Positions 16,212-27,100 of a stretch of 64,000 nucleotides of DNA are shown here, one piece after another; positions within the stretch are counted from its first letter, which is position 1, and each line of letters opens with the position of its first letter. Under the pieces are notes generated by a model that was given only the letters and a program-made list of their open reading frames with translations, was not told the origin of the DNA and searched no databases. This stretch comes from Arthrobacter sp. SW1 (lineage in GTDB: Bacteria > Actinomycetota > Actinomycetes > Actinomycetales > Micrococcaceae), in contig NZ_MJLT01000045.1 in the NCBI RefSeq assembly GCF_001766675.1, forward strand, positions 372,001 to 436,000, given 5' to 3'. The position numbers and the translations under genes were made by a program.

Positions 16212-17657
16212 ATGGAAAAACGAGTACTCGCTTCCCTTGTTCGCCTAGTGGTCGGGATATTGAATGAAAAGCGATTGGAAACCAGCTACATGGGGGTAGT
16301 TGTCATGATCGCACTAACCAGGAAAACGGAGGATGCAGGTCTCGACGACGACGTTGACGGCGAGTGCAAACTTCGGATCGACATCATCGGACCACTCAGG
16401 ATCAGGCGCGGAGATATCGCACTCAGTGCCGCTGACCTGGGCGGGCCGAAACCACGGCAGGTCCTTGAAATCCTCTTGCTGAGCCTTGGCTCGGCGGTCT
16501 CAAAGAACAGGATCATGGAGTTGTTGTGGGAGGGCCGGCACCCGGCGGTAGCCCAGCCGACCCTGGAAAGCTACGTCAGCGTGCTCAGGCGGCATCTGCA
16601 GCCAGGAACGGGACGCAGTGGCCCCATCCGGACGGTCACCGGAGGATACATTGTGGACCGTTCGGCGGTGGACCTTGACCTGGACCGCTTCCAGGTGCTG
16701 ACCACCCGGGCGGCCCACGCCGAGCCGGTGCAGGCCCTGGCTTTCCTCAGCGAGGCCCTTGAGTTGGCGCACGCTCCGCTGCTGGGCGACGAGCTCCTTC
16801 CCGCATGGGCGGAGGAGGAGCGGGCCTTGCACGCCACACAGGTGGCGGGCACGCGGGTGCTTGCCGCGGAGACCGCGCTTGCAGTGGGCGACGCCGGCAA
16901 GGCGATTGCGTGGGCGCGCGCGGCGGTGCAGGAAGACCAGCTCAGCGAACGTGCCTGGGCCGCGCTCATCCTCGGCCTCGAACAGCAAGGGGAGAACACC
17001 GAGGCGCTGAGGTGCCTGGACCGCTGCCGCAGGATCCTGGATGAGGAAATGGGCTGCGCCCCTGGCCCCGTCCTGAAAGCCGCGCAGGCCAGGCTCCTGG
17101 GCAGCACCTCGGGCGTGGATACCGCGGCTGCACCCGCACAGGCAACGCAGCCCCTTCAGGTGGTCCCGCCGTCGGCGCCGCCCGTTCCGGAACACGGACC
17201 GGCAGAACAGGCGGCAGGCCGGCTCAGGATCCTCACCGTGGACGACCACACGACCTTCGCGGAGCTGCTCAACGGCGCCTTGGACCGGGAACCGGATTTC
17301 ATGAGCGTCGGCTCGGCCAAGACCGTGGAGGAAGCGGTCCGGATGTTCCAGGAGTTGCGGCCGGACCTGGTCATCATGGACCTGCACCTCGCGGACGGGT
17401 CCGGCCTTGACGCCGCCGGGCGCATCCTGGCCGAGGCCCCGGCAACCCGTATCGTCATGCTCACAGGCAACCCGCGGCAGGAAGCGCTGCGTGAGGCGGC
17501 AGTGCTCGGTATCTGCGCCTTCCTGCCGAAGGACGGGGCCCTGGGCACCATGCTGGACACCCTGAGATATGCCCGGGCGGGGAACATGATTGTCCATCCC
17601 GCCCTGGTGGCACAGCTCGGGCAGGGAGCCCCTGAGCACAAACTCCAGAGCGCCTGA
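16212..17657 (+). CDS. SARP-type regulator fused to a C-terminal receiver domain
   Basis: 481 residues in three parts. Residues about 50-150 form an OmpR-like winged helix of the SARP type (IDIIGPLRIRRG, GPKPRQVLEILLL, SVLRRHLQPG). Residues about 155-300 form the bacterial transcriptional activation domain of helical repeats. After a Pro/Ala linker, residues about 336-460 form a complete receiver domain with VDDH, phospho-acceptor Asp390 in IMDLHL, Thr in MLTGN and Lys in LPKDG. A receiver normally precedes its output domain; here it follows a SARP module and no second DNA-binding domain comes after it. The next gene is a histidine kinase 13 bp away. AAGGAG precedes the ATG at 16212; an ATG at 16305 would keep all domains. 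Confidence 0.87.
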   Translation: MEKRVLASLVRLVVGILNEKRLETSYMGVVVMIALTRKTEDAGLDDDVDGECKLRIDIIGPLRIRRGDIALSAADLGGPKPRQVLEILLLSLGSAVSKNRIMELLWEGRHPAVAQPTLESYVSVLRRHLQPGTGRSGPIRTVTGGYIVDRSAVDLDLDRFQVLTTRAAHAEPVQALAFLSEALELAHAPLLGDELLPAWAEEERALHATQVAGTRVLAAETALAVGDAGKAIAWARAAVQEDQLSERAWAALILGLEQQGENTEALRCLDRCRRILDEEMGCAPGPVLKAAQARLLGSTSGVDTAAAPAQATQPLQVVPPSAPPVPEHGPAEQAAGRLRILTVDDHTTFAELLNGALDREPDFMSVGSAKTVEEAVRMFQELRPDLVIMDLHLADGSGLDAAGRILAEAPATRIVMLTGNPRQEALREAAVLGICAFLPKDGALGTMLDTLRYARAGNMIVHPALVAQLGQGAPEHKLQSA

Positions 17658-17670
17658 GGAACCGGCAGCA

Positions 17671-19017
17671 ATGTCCGGCCCGGGTATCCGCGGGCATTTC
17701 GGGCTGTACCGGGGCGGAGCTGCCGAGCGGCAGGAAGTCCAGGCAGCCATTGTCCGCTTTGTGCTGGCAGGAGTGGTGGCGCTGGTCCTCGTGGCGACGC
17801 CGGTGGCGTTCTGGATCCGGGGCGTCGCCGAGCAGCATGCCTTGGAGAGCGCAACGGTCATGACTCAGGGCGTGGCCGATTATGCGATGGCGCCGGTGGC
17901 CACCGAGCAGTTGCTGAACGGCGACCCTGCCGCAGTTGCGCTCCTGGACCAGAGATTGCGTCCCTGGCTGGAAGGCCGGGGAGCCATCCGGGTGAAAGTC
18001 TGGGATGCCCGCTCGCGGATTGTCTATTCCGATGTGCCGGAGCTGATCGGACGGACCTTCGAGCTGGACGGCGAGGCCAGGGCACTCCTGGCCGGCGGGC
18101 CGGCCACGGCCACGTTGGAGAAACAGGACAGCCCCGAGAACGGTTTCGAGGCATCGTCCGGTGAACTGGTGGAGGTCTATGTCCGGGCGATGGCGCAGAG
18201 CGGGGACCAGTTGATTTTCGAGGCCTACTACGACGGCACGCAGGTCCGCCGCGAGCAGGCGAGCTACCTGCTGGGGATCGTTCCGCCGCTGTTGCTGGCG
18301 ATGTCCGCGCTCCAGCTCGCCCAGCTGATTCCGGCGGTCCGGCTGGCCCGCCGGATCCAGTCGTACCAGGCGGTGCGCCACAGCCTCCTGCGGCGTGCGA
18401 TCGAAGCCTCGGACCTGGAACGCCGCCGGATCGCCCGCGAACTCCATGACGAAGTCATCCAGGACCTTTCCGGCCTGGCTTATGCCTTGGAGTCGGAGGA
18501 ACGCCAAGGACCGGTTGCGGGACGCTCCCTGTTCACCAACGCGCGCACCCTGTTGCAGGACAATGTGCGCACCCTTCGAGCCATGACCAGTGAACTGTAT
18601 CCGCCCGACCTGGGGGAGCTGGGGCTGAAGGCCTCGCTGCTGCGGCTTGCGATGCCCCTGCAGGAACACGGAATTTCGGTACGCGTCGATGTTCCGGACG
18701 AGGTGGACCTTGACCGGGAACGGACGGCGATCTTCTACCGGGTGGCGCGGGAGGCGCTGGCGAACGTCATGAAGCATTCTTCAGCCCAGTCCGCGGAACT
18801 GCGGCTCATGAACGACGGCGGGCGCGTGCAGCTGCTGGTGACCGACGACGGCCGGGGATTCGATCCCGCCAGCCCGCCGCCGGACGGACACCTGGGCATG
18901 CGGATCCTCCGGGACACGATCATCGAGGCCGGGGGCACGCTCGAAATCCACTCCGGCCCGGGCCGGGGGACCACCGTGACGGTCTCGCTGGGAGCCACGG
19001 CCCCGGCGGTGCGGTGA
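17671..19017 (+). CDS. NarL-type sensor histidine kinase (HisKA_3)
   Basis: 448 residues. Two membrane helices (about residues 30-50 and 200-220) flank an extracytoplasmic sensor domain. The HisKA_3 motif DLERRRIARELHDEVIQDLSG carries His259, and the HATPase domain has NVMKHS, DDGRGFDP and GHLGMRILRD. Kinases of this class normally pair with NarL/FixJ regulators ending in a LuxR-type HTH; here the only adjacent receiver is in the SARP hybrid, so the pair is probably cognate. GAGGAA upstream supports the ATG at 17671. The signal is unknown. Confidence 0.85.
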   Translation: MSGPGIRGHFGLYRGGAAERQEVQAAIVRFVLAGVVALVLVATPVAFWIRGVAEQHALESATVMTQGVADYAMAPVATEQLLNGDPAAVALLDQRLRPWLEGRGAIRVKVWDARSRIVYSDVPELIGRTFELDGEARALLAGGPATATLEKQDSPENGFEASSGELVEVYVRAMAQSGDQLIFEAYYDGTQVRREQASYLLGIVPPLLLAMSALQLAQLIPAVRLARRIQSYQAVRHSLLRRAIEASDLERRRIARELHDEVIQDLSGLAYALESEERQGPVAGRSLFTNARTLLQDNVRTLRAMTSELYPPDLGELGLKASLLRLAMPLQEHGISVRVDVPDEVDLDRERTAIFYRVAREALANVMKHSSAQSAELRLMNDGGRVQLLVTDDGRGFDPASPPPDGHLGMRILRDTIIEAGGTLEIHSGPGRGTTVTVSLGATAPAVR

Positions 19018-19047
19018 GCGAAATCGGATCCGCGCCGTCCCGGGTCC

Positions 19048-19053
19048 TAGACT
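19048..19053 (+). promoter_or_regulatory. Possible -10 box (TAGACT) for the ferredoxin reductase gene
   Basis: TAGACT lies about 54 bp upstream of the chosen start codon. No good -35 is visible at the expected distance, which is common in actinobacteria. It fits the choice of the downstream GTG as the start. Confidence 0.4.
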
Positions 19054-19106
19054 TGGAGGGTGTGCTGCCCAACAGGGCGCAGCCCCGGACCAGGAGGCTC
19101 CATACG

Positions 19107-20540
19107 GTGTCCAGCTCTGCCGAAACCGCAGCATCCCGCCCACTGCGCGTGGCCATCATCGGCGCCGGCCCGGCCGGCGTCTACGCCGCGGACATCCTGA
19201 GCAAATCCAGTGAGGTCAAGGACGGCCACCTCGAGGTCAGCATCGACCTTTTCGAGGCCTATCCCGCCCCGTACGGCCTGATCCGCTACGGAGTGGCCCC
19301 GGACCATCCGCGCATCAAGGGCATCGTGAACGCCCTGCACAAGGTCCTGGACCGCGGGGACATCCGCTTCTTCGGCAACGTCACCTACGGCCGGGACCTC
19401 ACCCTGCACGACTTCCGTTCCTTCTACGACGCCGTCATCTTCTCCACGGGCGCCATCAAGGATGCCGAGCTGGATATTCCGGGCATTGAGCTGGAGGGTT
19501 CCTACGGCGGCGCCGACTTTGTGTCCTGGTATGACGGGCACCCGGACGTTTCCCGTGAGTGGCCGCTGGAGGCCAAGGAAATCGCCGTCATCGGCAACGG
19601 CAACGTGGCCCTGGACGTGGCCCGCATGCTGTCCAAGCATGCTGACGACCTGCTGGTCACCGAAATTCCGGACAACGTCTACCAAGGGCTGAAGAATTCG
19701 CCGGTGACGGATGTGCACGTCTTCGGCCGCCGCGGCCCGGCCCAGGTGAAGTTCACGCCCCTGGAGCTGCGCGAACTGTCCCATTCAAATGACGTGGACA
19801 TTGTGCTCTACCCGGAGGACTTCGAATTCGACGAAGCCTCCGATGAAGCGATCCGCAGCAACAACCAGATCAAGACCATGGTGAACACGCTCACCAACTG
19901 GCTGGTGGAGGAACACGCGGAATCCGAACAGCCGTCTTCCCGGCGCCTGCACCTGCACTTCCTGCACAGCCCGGTGGAGGTCCTGTCCGAGGACGGTTCC
20001 GGCAAGGTTTCGGGCATCAAGTTCGAGCGCATGCAACTGGACGGCACCGGCAACGCCAAGGGCACGGGTGAATTTATCGAGTATCCGGTCCAGGCCGTGT
20101 ACCGGGCCATCGGTTACCACGGCTCTGCCTTGGACGAGCTGGAGTACGACGCCCGCCGCGGCGTGATTCCGAACGACGGCGGCCGCGTCCTGGGAGCCGA
20201 CGGCAAGCCGGTGCCGGGCATCTACACCACGGGCTGGATCAAGCGCGGCCCGGTGGGCCTGATCGGCCACACGAAGGGCGATGCCTTGGAGACCATCGGC
20301 TTCCTGCTGGAAGACCGGCTCTCCCTGCCGCCGGCGGAGACCCCGGACCCGCAGGCAATCGTGGACCTGCTCGAGGAACGCGGCATCGAATACACCACCT
20401 GGGAAGGCTGGAACCGGCTCGATGCCCACGAAGCGGCGTTGGGCGCGCAGTGGACCGCGGAGAACCCGGACCGCGGAATCACGCGCGAACGGGTCAAGGT
20501 GGTTCCCCGCGAGGACATGATCCGGATTTCCCGCGGCTAA
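19107..20540 (+). CDS. fprA: Ferredoxin/adrenodoxin-type NADP reductase
   Basis: FAD- and NADP-binding flavoprotein of 477 residues that passes electrons between NADPH and ferredoxin. FAD site VAIIGAGPAGVYAAD lies at the N-terminus, PYGLIRYGVAPDH and the NADP site IAVIGNGNVALDVARML in the middle, and GWIKRGPVGLIGHTKGDA near the end. All match FprA of mycobacteria and mammalian adrenodoxin reductase. GTG at 19107 is preferred over earlier codons because AGGAGG lies 9 nt upstream and the conserved FAD motif starts about 12 residues later. The next gene begins 8 bp after its stop. Confidence 0.93.
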   Translation: MSSSAETAASRPLRVAIIGAGPAGVYAADILSKSSEVKDGHLEVSIDLFEAYPAPYGLIRYGVAPDHPRIKGIVNALHKVLDRGDIRFFGNVTYGRDLTLHDFRSFYDAVIFSTGAIKDAELDIPGIELEGSYGGADFVSWYDGHPDVSREWPLEAKEIAVIGNGNVALDVARMLSKHADDLLVTEIPDNVYQGLKNSPVTDVHVFGRRGPAQVKFTPLELRELSHSNDVDIVLYPEDFEFDEASDEAIRSNNQIKTMVNTLTNWLVEEHAESEQPSSRRLHLHFLHSPVEVLSEDGSGKVSGIKFERMQLDGTGNAKGTGEFIEYPVQAVYRAIGYHGSALDELEYDARRGVIPNDGGRVLGADGKPVPGIYTTGWIKRGPVGLIGHTKGDALETIGFLLEDRLSLPPAETPDPQAIVDLLEERGIEYTTWEGWNRLDAHEAALGAQWTAENPDRGITRERVKVVPREDMIRISRG

Positions 20541-20548
20541 GGACTGAC

Positions 20549-21895
20549 GTGGATTCGCCCGACGACGCCTTGGAACTGCTCCAGCGGCGTGCCCGGGCGG
20601 GCCACGAACACCTGGACGGCGGGACGTTCCCGCCTCCCGGGATCGGCGGGCTGCCCGGACTGCGTCCCCTGGTCCGCGAATCTTGGCAGCGTTCGCTGGC
20701 ATTGCGGGCCAACCCGGATTCGGACGCCGCCCCGCTGGCCATGGACCTGGCCGAACTGGACGATTACCGCCGCGGGCATCCCCTGGCCGCCGTCATGCCG
20801 GTGATCCGGAAGCTGCTGGTCCAGCCCAGCCACGACAGCGGGCTGCTGGTGGCCGTCGGTGACGGGCAGGGCCGGCTGTTGTGGGTGGATGGCGACCCCG
20901 CCCTCCAGAAGCGGGCCGAAGGCATGCTGTTCGTTGCCGGCGCCGATTGGTCCGAAGCGTCCGTAGGCACCAGCGCGCCCGGAACGGCCCTGGCCTTGGG
21001 ACACAGCATCCAGATCTCCGGTGCCGAGCACTACACGCGGGCGGTGCATCCCTGGAGTTGCACGGCCGTCCCGTTCCACGACCCGGATTCCGGGGCCCTG
21101 CTGGGCGTCGTGGACATCACGGGCTCGGAAACCGCGGTAGCCCCGCACACGCTCTCGCTCGTGGAGGCGACGGTCGCTGCGGCGCAGGCCCACCTGCGGA
21201 TCGAGCGGCTGCAACGTCTCCAGGAAGGAGGCCGCCGCAAAGCCGCCGCGCGTGGGACCAGCCGCCGCAGCAAGGATTCCGGCGGCCTCCCAGGCGCCCT
21301 GTACCGCAACAGCCTCCAGCTCCTCGGCCGGGAGCAGGCCCTGCTCAGCATCGGCGGCCGGACCATCCAGCTGTCCGCCCGCCACAGCGAAATCCTGGCG
21401 CTCCTCAGCCTCCACCCGGAGGGCCTCAGCGCGGAAGAACTGTGCGCCAGGCTCTACCCCGGGGAGGGCTCAACGGTCACCCTCCGTGCAGAAATGGTCC
21501 GCTTGCGCAAGGTCATCGATGAGTTGGACCCCGCAGCGGTCCCCGCCTCGCGGCCGTACAGCCTGCCGGTGGAACTGTTCCCGGATTCCGGCCAGGTGCT
21601 CGGCTGCCTGCAACGCGGGGCCCACCGGATCGCCCTGGAGATCTACCGCGGCCCCGTGCTGCCGCGCTCGGAGGCGCCCGGCGTCGTCGAACTCCGCCGG
21701 CGGGTCTCGGCCCTCCTGCGGGAAGCCGTCCTGACGGACGGCAGCGCGGACACCCTGCTCAAGTACGCCGCCCTTCCGGAAGCAGCGGACGACGGCGAGG
21801 TGCGGCTTGCCGCCCTCAAGCTCCTTCCGCCGCGCTCACCCAAGCGGGCCGCCGTCGTCGCTGAACTGGAACGGATCGAATCGGAACGGAGCTAG
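20549..21895 (+). CDS. GAF-domain transcriptional regulator, AcoR-like sensor without AAA+ domain
   Basis: 448 residues. The N-terminal portion has VRESWQRS and a GAF-like sensor including [38 protein letters not shown] and GVVDITGS, as in AcoR/AcxR-type activators. Those proteins normally continue with a sigma-54 AAA+ domain. This one has instead a basic linker and a winged-helix-like C-terminus ([26 protein letters not shown], then [14 protein letters not shown]). Actinobacteria lack sigma-54, which explains the swap. It precedes the ExaC-like dehydrogenase and probably controls it in response to an alcohol, acetoin or aldehyde. GTG at 20549 is chosen because the coding signal starts just after fprA. 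Confidence 0.75.
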   Translation: MDSPDDALELLQRRARAGHEHLDGGTFPPPGIGGLPGLRPLVRESWQRSLALRANPDSDAAPLAMDLAELDDYRRGHPLAAVMPVIRKLLVQPSHDSGLLVAVGDGQGRLLWVDGDPALQKRAEGMLFVAGADWSEASVGTSAPGTALALGHSIQISGAEHYTRAVHPWSCTAVPFHDPDSGALLGVVDITGSETAVAPHTLSLVEATVAAAQAHLRIERLQRLQEGGRRKAAARGTSRRSKDSGGLPGALYRNSLQLLGREQALLSIGGRTIQLSARHSEILALLSLHPEGLSAEELCARLYPGEGSTVTLRAEMVRLRKVIDELDPAAVPASRPYSLPVELFPDSGQVLGCLQRGAHRIALEIYRGPVLPRSEAPGVVELRRRVSALLREAVLTDGSADTLLKYAALPEAADDGEVRLAALKLLPPRSPKRAAVVAELERIESERS

Positions 21896-21907
21896 CAGCA
21901 AGAGCGC

Positions 21908-21950
21908 GGCAGGCCATGCAACCTGCCTGCAACCTTCGGGCTCCTACGCT
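21908..21950 (+). promoter_or_regulatory. Promoter region with inverted and direct repeats upstream of the aldehyde dehydrogenase
   Basis: GGCAGG (21908) and CCTGCC (21922) form an inverted repeat with an 8-nt spacer. TGCAACCT is repeated at 21917 and 21928, 11 bp apart. A TACGCT hexamer at 21945 may be the -10 box. The arrangement suggests a binding site for the adjacent GAF regulator. Confidence 0.45.
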
Positions 21951-21995
21951 GAAGGCGCAGTCAAGCACCGACCATGCGCAGCAAAGGAGCTAGCA

Positions 21996-23519
21996 ATGGC
22001 AATCTACGCACAGCCCGGCACCGAGGGATCGAAGGTCACGTTCAAGGACCGCTACGAAAACTGGATCGGTGGGGAGTGGGTGGCCCCGGTCAAGGGGCAG
22101 TACTTCGAGAACATCACCCCGGTGACCGGCAAACCGTTCTGTGAGGTGGCCAGGGGCACGGCCGAGGACATCGAACTGGCCCTGGACGCGGCACACAAGG
22201 CCGCGCCGTCGTGGGGCAAGACCTCTGCCGCCGAGCGCGCAGCCATCCTGAACAGGATTGCGGACCGCATCGACGAGAACGTCGAACTGCTGGCGGTCGC
22301 CGAAACCTGGGACAACGGCAAGCCCGTCCGGGAAACCCTCAACGCGGACATCCCGCTGGCCGCGGACCACTTCCGCTACTTCGCCTCCGCCATCCGCGCC
22401 CAGGAAGGCCACCTGTCCCAGCTCGACGACGACACCACCGCCTACCACTTCCACGAGCCGCTCGGCGTCGTGGGCCAGATCATTCCGTGGAACTTCCCCA
22501 TCCTGATGGCCGTCTGGAAGCTGGCCCCGGCGCTCGCGGCCGGCAACACCGTGGTCCTCAAGCCGGCCGAGCAGACGCCGTCGTCCATCCTGGTCCTGAT
22601 CGAGCTCCTCGGTGAGCTGCTGCCGCCGGGCGTGGTCAACATCGTCAACGGCTTCGGCGTGGAGGCCGGCAAACCGCTCGCCTCCAGCCCGCGGATCCGC
22701 AAGATTGCCTTCACCGGCGAGACCACCACGGGCCGGCTGATCAGCCAGTACGCCTCCAACAACCTGATCCCGGTCACCCTGGAACTGGGCGGCAAGAGCC
22801 CGAACATCTTCTTCGACGACGTCGCCGCGCAAAACGACGCCTTCTACGACAAAGCCCAGGAAGGCTTCACCCTGTTCGCCTTCAACCAGGGCGAGGTCTG
22901 CACCTGCCCCTCGCGCGCGCTGGTCCAGGAGGGGATCTACGACTCCTTCATGGCCGACGCCGTGGCCCGCACCAACAGGATCATCCAAGGCAACCCGCTG
23001 GACACCGACACCCAGATCGGTGCGCAGGCCTCCAACGACCAGCTGGAGAAAATCCTCTCCTACATCGACATCGGCAAGCAGGAGGGCGCCAAGGTCCTCA
23101 CCGGCGGCGCCCGGGCGGAACTTCCCGGAGACCTGGCCGGCGGCTATTACGTGCAGCCGACCATTTTCGAAGGCCACAACAGGATGCGGATCTTCCAGGA
23201 GGAGATCTTCGGCCCCGTGGTGTCCGTGACCCGCTTCAGCGACTACAACGATGCCATCGGCATCGCCAACGACACCCTCTACGGCCTCGGCGCCGGCGTC
23301 TGGTCCCGCAATGGCAACGTGGCGTACCGGGCAGGCCGTGAGATCCAGGCCGGCCGCGTCTGGGTGAACAACTATCATGCCTACCCGGCCGGCGCGGCAT
23401 TCGGCGGCTACAAGTCCTCCGGCATCGGCCGCGAAAACCACGCCATGATGCTCGAGCACTACCAGCAGACCAAGAACCTGCTGGTCAGCTACAACGAGAA
23501 CAAGCTGGGATTCTTCTAG
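21996..23519 (+). CDS. Acetaldehyde/aldehyde dehydrogenase, ExaC-like
   Basis: 507 residues. The family signatures are [35 protein letters not shown] with the catalytic Glu, and Cys302 in [16 protein letters not shown]. The EVCTCPSR motif and the C-terminus ending NENKLGFF are typical of ExaC/AcoD acetaldehyde dehydrogenases, which convert acetaldehyde to acetate during ethanol or acetoin use. AAAGGAG lies 7 nt before the ATG. The DUF779 gene starts 3 bp after the stop codon, a partnership seen widely with this dehydrogenase group. Confidence 0.9.
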   Translation: MAIYAQPGTEGSKVTFKDRYENWIGGEWVAPVKGQYFENITPVTGKPFCEVARGTAEDIELALDAAHKAAPSWGKTSAAERAAILNRIADRIDENVELLAVAETWDNGKPVRETLNADIPLAADHFRYFASAIRAQEGHLSQLDDDTTAYHFHEPLGVVGQIIPWNFPILMAVWKLAPALAAGNTVVLKPAEQTPSSILVLIELLGELLPPGVVNIVNGFGVEAGKPLASSPRIRKIAFTGETTTGRLISQYASNNLIPVTLELGGKSPNIFFDDVAAQNDAFYDKAQEGFTLFAFNQGEVCTCPSRALVQEGIYDSFMADAVARTNRIIQGNPLDTDTQIGAQASNDQLEKILSYIDIGKQEGAKVLTGGARAELPGDLAGGYYVQPTIFEGHNRMRIFQEEIFGPVVSVTRFSDYNDAIGIANDTLYGLGAGVWSRNGNVAYRAGREIQAGRVWVNNYHAYPAGAAFGGYKSSGIGRENHAMMLEHYQQTKNLLVSYNENKLGFF

Positions 23520-23522
23520 GCC

Positions 23523-23996
23523 ATGTCCCAGGCACTTGACGCCGCCGTGACGCTGCCCGGGGAAGACTTTTCCCGGGTGGCGCTCACGGCGGACGCCCTC
23601 GAACTGCTGCGCAAGCTCCGGCGGCAGCACGGGCCGTTGATGTTCCACCAGTCCGGGGGTTGCTGCGACGGCTCGTCGCCCATGTGCTACCCGGCAGGGG
23701 AGTTCGCCACCGGGGAATCCGATGTGCTGCTGGGCGTCTTCGAGATCGACGACGGCGGCTCCGGTGACGCCGGGGCCGGCGGCCCCGGGGATCCCGCCGG
23801 CGGCACGGACCAGGCGGGCGGCCCCTGGCGCCTGGAGTTCTGGATGTCCCGTGAACAGTTCAGCTATTGGTCCCACACCCACCTGACGGTGGACGTGGTG
23901 GATGGACGGGGGAGCGGATTTTCGCTCGAGGCCCCCGAAGGCAAGCGTTTCCTGATCCGTTCGACCCTCATGGACTGGCCAGTGCCCCCGCTGTAG
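23523..23996 (+). CDS. DUF779 family protein
   Basis: 157 residues. The core motifs MFHQSGGCCDGSSPMCYPAGEF and WRLEFWMSREQFSYWSHTHLTVDVV match DUF779, a small family of unknown role found next to ExaC/AcoD-type aldehyde dehydrogenases. The Cys pair and nearby Cys/His residues might bind a metal or take part in redox chemistry. A 25-residue Gly/Ala/Asp-rich insertion (about residues 78-100) makes it longer than a typical member. It is translationally adjacent to the dehydrogenase. Confidence 0.82.
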   Translation: MSQALDAAVTLPGEDFSRVALTADALELLRKLRRQHGPLMFHQSGGCCDGSSPMCYPAGEFATGESDVLLGVFEIDDGGSGDAGAGGPGDPAGGTDQAGGPWRLEFWMSREQFSYWSHTHLTVDVVDGRGSGFSLEAPEGKRFLIRSTLMDWPVPPL

Positions 23997-24007
23997 TCCG
24001 TGGGACG

Positions 24008-24043
24008 GGACCACCATGCGGTTACCGGCCGCATGGTGGTTCC
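24008..24043 (+). terminator. Hairpin after the DUF779 gene
   Basis: CCACCATGCGG pairs with CCGCATGGTGG around a 7-nt loop, with extra imperfect pairs at the base and a short T-rich stretch after it. It closes the aldehyde dehydrogenase transcript before the peroxidase gene. Confidence 0.75.
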
Positions 24044-24108
24044 AAGGTTTTCCCGAGAACACCTCTACACGATGGAGTTATTCCGTTCGTTAGAGGGGCA
24101 GGTGTTCG

Positions 24109-27100
24109 GTGGAGGCAAAGAGTTGGGTCCTGCGCGGCAAAGTCCAGGCAGGCGGCAAACGGGCAAGCGGCGTTCATTACAGATGGCTTGCTGCGTTCGG
24201 CGCGCTGCTGCTGACGGTGTCCATGGGCTTGCCCGTGGTGGCGGCGCAGGCGGTCACCGCTCCGGTGGGTGCTGGGTTCACCGTCACCCCGTCGGACCTG
24301 GCGTACATCCTGAAGCAGATCAAGATCGCCGAAGCGCACGTCGCCAACACCACCTCCGCCACCGGTCCCTGCAGGGCTCTGCTTGGAAGCGGCCCCAACC
24401 AGCTGCCCAGCCCGCTGGTTTCGATGGGCCTGCGCACCGTGGATGGCAGCTGCAACAACCTGCAGGCCGGGCAGGAACGCTACGGTGCCGCGGACGAGGT
24501 GTTCCCGCGCCTGGTCTCCGGCTCGTTCCGGCCGGCGGAAAGCGGCTCCTTCGGAGGGCCGCCGTCGCCTACCAGCTACGCGCAGAAGTCCGGCAGCGTC
24601 TTCGATACCCAGCCGCGCACCATCAGCAACCTGATCGTGGACCAGACGTCCACCAATCCCGCAGCCGTGGCGGCAGCCGGGTTCCCGTCCCGTTCCCAGG
24701 GCGGTGACGGCGTCGTACCCTGCACCACTGATCCGCGGCCCGATGCCGAACCGCCGGTGGCCGGCTCGCCCGCTGGCTGCGTGCCGTCCCACGAGACACT
24801 CTTCATTCCCAACATCACCACGGATGTGGGCCTGTCACCGCCCTACAACTCGCTGTTCACCATCTTCGGCCAGTTCTTCGACCACGGCGTGGACCAGACG
24901 GTCAAGGGCGGCGGCACGGTGTTCGTCCCCTTGAAGGCAGATGACCCGCTGGTCGCAGGGCCGGACCACGTCCCGGGCAATGCCGACGACCTTCCCCCGC
25001 AGCGGCGCTTCATGGTGCTGACCCGCGGCAAGAACCAGCCCGGCCCTGACGGCGTCCTGGGCACCTCCGATGACATCCAGGACGCGCTCAACACCGATTC
25101 GCCGTGGGTCGACCAGAGCCAGACCTACACTTCCCACCCCTCGCACCAGGTGTTCCTGCGGGAGTACGTGGACAACGCCGCGGGACGGCCTGTCTCCACC
25201 GGCCAGCTGCTCGGAGGTCCGGCCGGACCCGCTGCGGACGGCATGGCCACCTGGGCATCCACCAAGGCGCAGGCTTCAGCCCGCCTGGGCATCCAGCTCC
25301 TGGACAAAGACGTAGTGGACGTCCCGATGATCGCGGCCGACCCTTACGGCAGGTTCATTCCCGGTCCGGCCCGCGGCCTGCCGCAGTTCGTGACCACCAC
25401 GGGCCTGGTTGAGGCAGACCGCAGCGCAAACGGTGGACGCGGCACCTTGGTGCCCGCCAACGCCCTGCATTTCGAGACGCCGTTCCTCACGGACATCGCG
25501 CACCATGCCGATCCTTCGCCGCAGGATACGGACCACAACCCGGCCACGCCGCCGGTGCCACCGGCCCCGGACGCCAACACGACGCCGTCGGCGGATTTCA
25601 CCGCCCAAGCGCCCGGCAGCTACGACGACGAAATGCTGAACGCGCACTTCATTGCCGGCGATGGGCGGGTGAACGAGAACATCGCCCTGACGGCCATCCA
25701 CCAGGTGTTCCACTCCGAACACGACCGTTTGGTGGCGGACATCAAGCGGGTCCTGTCCAATGACACCTCGACGGCGGGAACCGCCGCGCTGAAGGAATGG
25801 AAACTTGCCAGCGGGGCGGCAGGGTGGAACGGCGAGCGCCTGTTCCAGGCCGCGCGGTTCATCACCGAGATGGAGTACCAACACCTGGTGTTCGAGGATT
25901 TCGCGAGGAAGATCCAACCGGGGATCAACCCCTTCGAACCCTTCGCCTTCTCGCAGACCGATATCAACCCCGCGGTCAAGGCGGAGTTCGCGCACGCCGT
26001 GTACCGCTTCGGGCACTCGATGCTGACGGACACCATTTCCCGCCGCAACGAGGACCTCCCCGGTCCTGACGGGATCCACGGCACGTCCGATGACATCCGC
26101 GGCTCGCAGAATGACATCCCGCTGCTCAAGGGGTTCCTCAACCCCCTCGCCTACACGGATGGCGGCCCGGCCGGCACGCTGACCTCCGTCGAAGCCGCGG
26201 GCAGCATCGTGATGGGTATGTCGGACCAGGTCGGCAACGAACTGGACGAGTTCGTCACGGAGACCCTGCGCAACAAGCTCCTCGGCCTGCCCCTGGACCT
26301 TGCCACCATCAACATCGCCCGGGCCCGTTCCGAAGGCGTTCCCACCTTGAATGAGCTGCGCCGCGGGCTGCACGCTTCCACCAACGACGGCCAACTGGCC
26401 CCGTACGCGAACTGGATCGACTTCGGCGAAAACCTCAAGCACCCGGAATCCCTCATCAACTTCGTGGCCGCCTACGGCAAGCACCCGACCATCACGGGCG
26501 CCGGCACAGTGGAAGGCAAGCGGACGGCGGCGCGCCTGATCATCAGCCCTGACACCCTGGCCGGGGAGTCCGCACCGGCCGACGCTGCAGCGTTCATGAA
26601 CAGCACGGGCGCGTGGGCGAATAACGGAACGTCGTCCCGGACCGGCCTCGACGACGTCGACCTCTGGATCGGCGGACTGGCCGAACGCACCAACCTGTTC
26701 GGCGGCATGCTCGGCAGCACCTTCAACTACATCTTCGAGCAGCAGCTCACTGAACTGCAGAACGGGGACCGGCTGTATTACCTGGCCCGCACCCCTGGCA
26801 TGAACCTGCGCGCCCAGCTGGAGGGCAACTCCTTCACGGAACTGGTCATGCGCAACACCAACGCCAAGGCACTCAAGGCGGACGCGTTCGCCACCGCCGA
26901 CTGCAAGTTCGAACTGAAGAACCTGGCCGGCACCCCGGAAGGCTATGCGGGTTCGGGCAATACCGTGGCGGACGATTCCGCCTCCGAATGCAATGAGTCC
27001 GCCCTGCTGCTCCGCATGCCGGACGGGACCATCAAGTACCGGGCCGCCAACAGCGTGGACGTCCCGGGCATCAACGGCCAGTCCGTGTTCAACGGAACCG

